Assembly: GCF_001613205.1 (NCBI RefSeq)
Contig: NZ_BDBX01000059.1
Location: 1 to 44,370, forward strand
Direction of reading: 5' to 3'
Source: Nocardia sienata NBRC 100364
GTDB taxonomy: Bacteria > Actinomycetota > Actinomycetes > Mycobacteriales > Mycobacteriaceae
Length of the DNA: 44,370 nucleotides
In this document: piece by piece, positions 40,621-44,370 of the stretch
How the letters are laid out: each line of letters begins with the position of its first letter
Numbering within the stretch: position 1 is the first letter of the stretch
Notes under the pieces: generated by a model
Databases searched by the model: none
Told to the model about the DNA's origin: nothing
Seen by the model: only the letters and a program-made list of their open reading frames with translations
Position numbers and translations under genes: made by a program

Positions 40621-40656
40621 GATGCGTTTCGCATCACACCTACGGTGCCGTAAGGT
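40621..40656 (+). promoter_or_regulatory. Promoter of desA1 with two overlapping palindromes
   Basis: TTCGCA (40628-40633) and TAAGGT (40651-40656) at 17-nt spacing. GATGCG-TTT-CGCATC (40621-40635) covers the -35 and TACGG-TG-CCGTA (40641-40652) reaches the -10, which suggests repressor control. The rest of 40319-40620 shows no gene. Confidence 0.5.
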
Positions 40657-40725
40657 ATGGCCGCATCGGCAACGGTCGACATCAGGTGACCCGCACGAAC
40701 GCGACAGTATGAAGGGCTTGATTAC

Positions 40726-41694
40726 ATGGCAAGGGATCTGACTCAACTCGAGCTGCTCACAGAGTTGGAGCCGGTTGCCGAGCAGAACGTCAACCGGCAC
40801 CTCTCCTTGGCAAAAGAGTGGCATCCGCACGACTACGTCCCCTGGGACGAGGGTCGCAACTTCGCCGCGCTCGGCGGACAGGACTGGGACCCCGACCAAT
40901 CCAAGCTCAACGAGGTCGCCAAGGCGGCCATGATCACCAACCTGCTCACCGAGGACAACCTGCCCTCCTACCACCGGGAAATCGCCGAGAACTTCTCCCA
41001 GGACGGTGCGTGGGGAACCTGGGTCGGCCGCTGGACCGCCGAAGAGAACCGGCACGGGATCGTCATGCGCGACTACCTGGTGGTGACCCGTGGCGTCGAC
41101 CCGGTGGCACTGGAGCAGGCGCGCATGGTCCATATGACCAACGGTTTCGCCTCACCCGCCGAAGCCGACGCCGGCTTCCTGCACTCGGTGGCCTATGTGA
41201 CCTTCCAGGAGCTGGCCACCCGCGTCTCGCACCGTAATACCGGCAAGGTGTGCGACGACGCCATCGCCGACCGCATGCTGCAGCGCATCGCCGCCGACGA
41301 GAACCTGCACATGATCTTCTACCGCAATATGTGCGGAGCGGCCCTCGATCTGTGCCCGGACCAGGCGCTGGATGCCATCACCTTGATCCTGGAGAATTTC
41401 CAGATGCCCGGCGCGGGTATGCCGAATTTCCGCCGCAACGGGGTGCTGATGGCCAAACACGGCATCTACGACCTGCGCCAGCACCTCGAAGAGGTCGTCC
41501 AGCCGGTGCTCAAGAAGTGGAATATATTCGGCCGTACCGACTTCACCGCGCGCGGTGAGCAGACGCGGGAGCGGCTCGGCGATTTCCTGGAGAAGCTGTC
41601 CCAAGACGTCGTGAAGTTCGAGGAACAGCGCGACCGGATGCTCGCCCGCGAGGCCGCCAAACGGGAGAAGGCCTTCGCCACGGTGAACGGCTGA
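40726..41694 (+). CDS. desA1: Acyl-ACP desaturase DesA1
   Basis: A 322-residue soluble di-iron desaturase that introduces a double bond into acyl-ACP. In mycobacteria DesA1 is essential and serves mycolic-acid synthesis. Both di-iron motifs are intact: WTAEENRHGIVMRDY (EENRH, about residue 108) and IAADENLHMIFYRNM (DENLH, about residue 189). The first Glu ligand lies in the ATMITNLL..EDNLPSYHREIAENF-type helix. Orthologue of Rv0824c. ATG start. A promoter with two palindromes upstream indicates a dedicated regulator, and a hairpin terminator follows. Confidence 0.94.
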   Translation: MARDLTQLELLTELEPVAEQNVNRHLSLAKEWHPHDYVPWDEGRNFAALGGQDWDPDQSKLNEVAKAAMITNLLTEDNLPSYHREIAENFSQDGAWGTWVGRWTAEENRHGIVMRDYLVVTRGVDPVALEQARMVHMTNGFASPAEADAGFLHSVAYVTFQELATRVSHRNTGKVCDDAIADRMLQRIAADENLHMIFYRNMCGAALDLCPDQALDAITLILENFQMPGAGMPNFRRNGVLMAKHGIYDLRQHLEEVVQPVLKKWNIFGRTDFTARGEQTRERLGDFLEKLSQDVVKFEEQRDRMLAREAAKREKAFATVNG

Positions 41695-41721
41695 GCCGTC
41701 CACGAACCAGGAACACAACGA

Positions 41722-41752
41722 ACGAGACCGCCGGTGCCACCGGCGGTCTCGT
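41722..41752. terminator. Bidirectional terminator after desA1
   Basis: Perfect 14-bp arms (41722-41735 with 41739-41752) and a GCC loop between convergent genes. Confidence 0.88.
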
Positions 41753-41782
41753 CGTATTCGCAGGTGTGCCGCGTCGCACCTC

Positions 41783-42412
41783 CTATTTCACCGGCAGGGC
41801 ACCGTCCACACCGCCCACATCGGTGATCTGCCAGCCGGAGTTCTCCTCGACCGTCACGGTGTAGGTGACCGTGGTCTGCGTACCGCCCGGATTCTGGGCG
41901 TTGGTCGAGGTCACGTTCACGAAAACGTTCACCTTGTAGACCCCGTCCTGTTCGGACATGACCTTCGCGGTGATGGGGGTGGCGGTCGAGGTCCACCGCA
42001 GCGGCACCAGGATCTGTTCGAGTTTCGGCGCGGTGTCGTCGAACTTGCCCGCCAGCTGCGGGCTGGTGTTCTTCTTCAAGGCGGCGATCCAGGCGTCGAG
42101 ATCCTCGAAGTTCACGGTGGCCGCACCCACCGCGTACTCGGTGGCCAGTTGTTCGGCGTGCCTGTCGGCCGCGGCGCGCTCGTCGCGCTCGGCCAGTTCA
42201 CCTCGTGCGGTGAAATACAGCACGGCGAAGACGATCGCCGCCACGACGAGCACCGCGACGACCGCGCCGCGGATCAGGCTGGAAACCCGGATGGACACCG
42301 TGCCCGGGCGGGATTCGGCCGGGGCGCGTTTCGCGGGGGCGGCGACGGGTTCGCCCGCGCCACCGGCGGTCTCCCCCGGCTCGCGACCGGTGTCGTCGGT
42401 GTTCTCGGCCAT
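41783..42412 (-). CDS. Mce-associated-type membrane protein
   Basis: A 209-residue protein with a disordered acidic then Pro/Ala-rich N-terminus, one transmembrane helix (SLIRGAVVAVLVVAAIVFAVLYF, about residues 46-68) and an exported alpha/beta domain (NFEDLDAWIAALKKNTSPQLAGKFDDTAPKLEQIL, then VFVNVTSTNAQNPGG and TYTVTVEENSGWQITDVGG). This NTF2-like shape is that of Mce-associated (Mam/Mas) proteins, which support Mce lipid transporters. No mce genes are in the window. ATG after AGAGGA. Divergent from dusB. Confidence 0.78.
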   Translation of the reverse strand: MAENTDDTGREPGETAGGAGEPVAAPAKRAPAESRPGTVSIRVSSLIRGAVVAVLVVAAIVFAVLYFTARGELAERDERAAADRHAEQLATEYAVGAATVNFEDLDAWIAALKKNTSPQLAGKFDDTAPKLEQILVPLRWTSTATPITAKVMSEQDGVYKVNVFVNVTSTNAQNPGGTQTTVTYTVTVEENSGWQITDVGGVDGALPVK

Positions 42413-42660
42413 GGATGTCGTCCTCTTTCGATTGCTCCCGGTCGGGGCAGCGGCCCCGGCGTGTATCCAGCGGAAATCGGGCGGCCGCCGGGTCCGGCGT
42501 CCACGAGGCTAACGCCCCGCCGGACCGGACCGGCAGCTACCCCGCGAGGCTCGCCGCGCCGGTCACCGCCGCAGCCGAAAGCGCCTCCGGCGGCGCGCCG
42601 GCGCGCGGTGAGGCACCCGACAGTGACCGGGCCCGGACGCTCGAGGGAAAATGGAACACT

Positions 42661-43809
42661 GTGCAAACACAGCTGGAGCAGGAGACACGTCTGCGGATCG
42701 GCCCCTACCCGGTCGATCCGCCGGTTGTCCTCGCGCCGATGGCCGGGATCACCAACCTGGCCTTCCGCAAGCTCTGCCGGGAGTTCGGCAGCCCGACCGC
42801 GATCTATGTCTGCGAAATGATCACCGCCCGCGCGGTGGTGGAACGCAACGAGAAAACGCTGCACATGATGTCGTTCGACGAAGGCGAATCGCCGCGGTCG
42901 ATGCAACTCTACGGTGTGGACCCGGCCACCCTCGGCGAAGCCGTCCGGATCATCGTCGGCGAAGGCTGGGCCGATCACATCGATATGAATTTGGGCTGCC
43001 CCGTACCCAAGGTGACCCGGCTCGGGGGCGGCGCCGCCCTACCCTACAAGCGCAATCTGTTCGCCCGGATCGTCCGGGAGATGGTCCGGGCCGCCGAGCC
43101 GGCCGGTGTGCCGGTGACCATGAAGTTCCGTATCGGAATCGACGACGAGCATCGGACCTACCTCGACACCGGCCGCATCGCCGAGAGCGAGGGGGCCGCA
43201 GCGGTCGCCCTGCACGCCCGCACCGCGGCACAGCGCTACTCCGGGGCCGCCGACTGGTCGGCCATCGCACGCCTGAAAGAGGCGGTCACCACGATCCCGG
43301 TCCTCGGCAACGGCGATATCTTCAGTGCCGCCGACGCGGTCGCGATGATGGCGCAGACCGGCTGCGACGGGGTCGTGGTGGGGCGTGGCTGCCTGGGCCG
43401 GCCCTGGCTGTTCGGCGAACTCGGTGCCGCCCTGCGTGGCGAACCCGCGCCGGTGCCGCCCACCCTCGGTGAGGTCGGCGCGATCCTGACACGCCATGCC
43501 GGGCTGCTCGCCGAACATCACGGCGAAGACAAAGGCATGCGTGATCTGCGCAAACATATGGCCTGGTACTTCATGGGCTTCCCGCTGGGCGCCGAGCTAC
43601 GGCGCAGTTTCGCGACCGTGTCGTCGCTGGCCGAACTCGAGACGCTCATCGCTGCGCTCGATCCCACTGTCCCGTTTCCCCCGGACGCCGAAGGCCCCCG
43701 GGGGCGGCAGGGTTCACCGGGCAAGGTCGCGCTTCCACACGGCTGGCTCGACGATCCCGAGGACGGGACCGTCCCGGCTGCGGCCGATGTCATGCACAGC
43801 GGCGGCTGA
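42661..43809 (+). CDS. dusB: tRNA-dihydrouridine synthase DusB
   Basis: A 382-residue FMN enzyme that reduces uridine to dihydrouridine in the tRNA D-loop. The TIM-barrel opens with VVLAPMAGITNLAFRKLC. The catalytic Cys is in DMNLGCPVPKVTRLGGGAAL. MKFRIGIDDEH and LHARTAAQRYSG follow, then VLGNGDIFSAADA and the FMN phosphate site VVVGRGCLGRPWLF. Length agrees with Rv0823c (389). The GTG at 42661 is chosen, with GAGGGA upstream; the longer open frame to the left has no similarity. It follows the desA1/Mce-associated pair, as in M. tuberculosis. Confidence 0.93.
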   Translation: MQTQLEQETRLRIGPYPVDPPVVLAPMAGITNLAFRKLCREFGSPTAIYVCEMITARAVVERNEKTLHMMSFDEGESPRSMQLYGVDPATLGEAVRIIVGEGWADHIDMNLGCPVPKVTRLGGGAALPYKRNLFARIVREMVRAAEPAGVPVTMKFRIGIDDEHRTYLDTGRIAESEGAAAVALHARTAAQRYSGAADWSAIARLKEAVTTIPVLGNGDIFSAADAVAMMAQTGCDGVVVGRGCLGRPWLFGELGAALRGEPAPVPPTLGEVGAILTRHAGLLAEHHGEDKGMRDLRKHMAWYFMGFPLGAELRRSFATVSSLAELETLIAALDPTVPFPPDAEGPRGRQGSPGKVALPHGWLDDPEDGTVPAAADVMHSGG

Positions 43810-43943
43810 ATATCTACAACCGACCGGCGAACGGTTCGACACGCCGATTCGACACGCCGGGAAGCTGTCGTATGCGCGTGCAAATATAACTGCGGGCAAC
43901 TTTCCAGCATTTACCGCTTTTGCTGCCCTCTCGTAATGTCCGA

Positions 43944-43972
43944 GTGGCTCTCAGTGGCGAAATCGTTATCAT
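43944..43972 (+). promoter_or_regulatory. Candidate promoter of the LCP gene
   Basis: TATCAT (43967-43972) with a weak GTGGCT at 17-nt spacing (43944-43949), about 70 nt before the LCP start. The region 43810-44042 otherwise holds no gene. Confidence 0.35.
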
Positions 43973-44042
43973 TGCGGAATCCCGCGCAGCCTTTCGAGCA
44001 CGGTTGCGTCGGCAGCGAGTTGCGGAAAAGCGAGGTTCATTG

Positions 44043-44370
44043 GTGGGTGACGATCGGCACGGGCGATCATCAGGGCCCGGAGGTCGCGCACCGTGGGAGC
44101 GGTATCCCGCGGGAGAGTCCCCCGAAATGGACGACGCGCGAGGGCCGCGCCGGCCACGGCAGCCGGAGCCGCCCGCCAACCCCGGGCCGCTGACGGTCCA
44201 GGATCTGGTCGACCGGGTGGACAGTGAGCGGTCGGTCCGGCGTCGTGAGGGCGAGGCGCCGCGCCACGGTGCGCCCGCGGGGCCGCCCCCGGAACGCCCC
44301 GTGCGTCCGGCGGGCCAGGTTCCGCGGCCGAATGCCGAACAACGGCCCCGCCCCGAACATCCCGGCCCCG
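44043..44370 (+). CDS. LytR-CpsA-Psr family protein, 5' part, cut by the window end
   Basis: The frame is open from GTG 44043 to the end of the window (109 codons, no stop). It encodes a Pro/Arg-rich, disordered cytosolic N-terminus starting VGDDRHGRSSGPGG, with the segment LTVQDLVDRVDSERSVRRREGEAP. That short helix is typical of the N-terminus of mycolata LCP ligases such as Rv0822c, which attach arabinogalactan to peptidoglycan. The membrane anchor and catalytic domain are beyond the window, so the name rests on this segment and on synteny with dusB. GCGAGG lies 8 nt before the start. Confidence 0.6.
   Translation, partial: MGDDRHGRSSGPGGRAPWERYPAGESPEMDDARGPRRPRQPEPPANPGPLTVQDLVDRVDSERSVRRREGEAPRHGAPAGPPPERPVRPAGQVPRPNAEQRPRPEHPGP

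Overview
The window is 44.4 kb of GC-rich actinobacterial chromosome, most likely from Nocardia or a close mycolic-acid-bearing relative (Mycobacteriales). Support comes from gene content and order. serC, sepH, a DUF2537 gene, a TrmH methyltransferase, a MarR gene, a DUF2530 gene, DUF3027, an MFS gene, DUF2771, cspB, rpfA, an XPB-partner protein and xpb follow the M. tuberculosis Rv0884c-Rv0861c neighbourhood as I remember it. desA1, dusB and an LCP gene follow Rv0824c-Rv0822c. plsB and plsC follow Rv2482c-Rv2483c. IdeR-type iron boxes, a salicylate-type siderophore pair and an acyl-ACP desaturase also fit. No database was searched; family names come from motifs and remembered synteny.

Layout. 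1-6.2 kb: small hypothetical protein, serC, sepH, DUF6928-like protein, trmH/DUF2537, yccF. 6.2-12 kb: MarR regulator, small membrane protein, TetR regulator, a large Hsp90-like (sacsin-type) ATPase, DUF3027. 12-17.6 kb: lipoprotein glutaminyl cyclase, MFS protein with a long disordered N-terminus, DUF2771 protein, cspB, small membrane protein, then rpfA behind a CRP-type palindrome and a c-di-AMP (ydaO-like) leader. 17.6-24.2 kb: XPB-partner protein with Helicase_C_3-like and WYL-like parts, secreted M1 peptidase, DUF3239 protein, XPB helicase. 24.2-29.8 kb: LysE exporter, ECF41 sigma factor, GNAT, type I DAHP synthase behind an aromatic-rich leader peptide, then an AhpD/CMD-like gene carrying an ECF41-type promoter, and an SDR. 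29.8-33 kb: convergent mbtA and mbtI homologues, each behind an IdeR box. 33.2-38.2 kb: plsB-plsC operon, ppm1, a small conserved protein. 38.2-40.3 kb: tRNA-Glu-Asp-Phe cluster, a gamma-butyrolactone-receptor-like TetR gene, an unusual 0.87 kb gene-free stretch rich in dyads, then tRNA-Lys. 40.3-44.4 kb: desA1, Mce-associated protein, dusB, and the 5' part of an LCP gene cut by the window end.

Functional themes are envelope lipid synthesis (plsB/C, desA1, ppm1, LCP, Mce-associated protein), resuscitation (rpfA), siderophore synthesis (mbtA/mbtI), amino-acid precursors (serC, aroF) and DNA repair (xpb plus partner). The most interesting signals are regulatory: a candidate aromatic leader-peptide attenuator before aroF; a sigma-ECF41/target pair with a matching promoter; stacked CRP and c-di-AMP control of rpfA; a butyrolactone-receptor homologue with nearby ARE-like dyads and a possible small RNA; and about ten genes whose start codon sits 6-7 nt after a TANNNT hexamer, suggesting leaderless mRNAs. 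A HAD domain in the plsC fusion protein seems to have lost catalytic residues.
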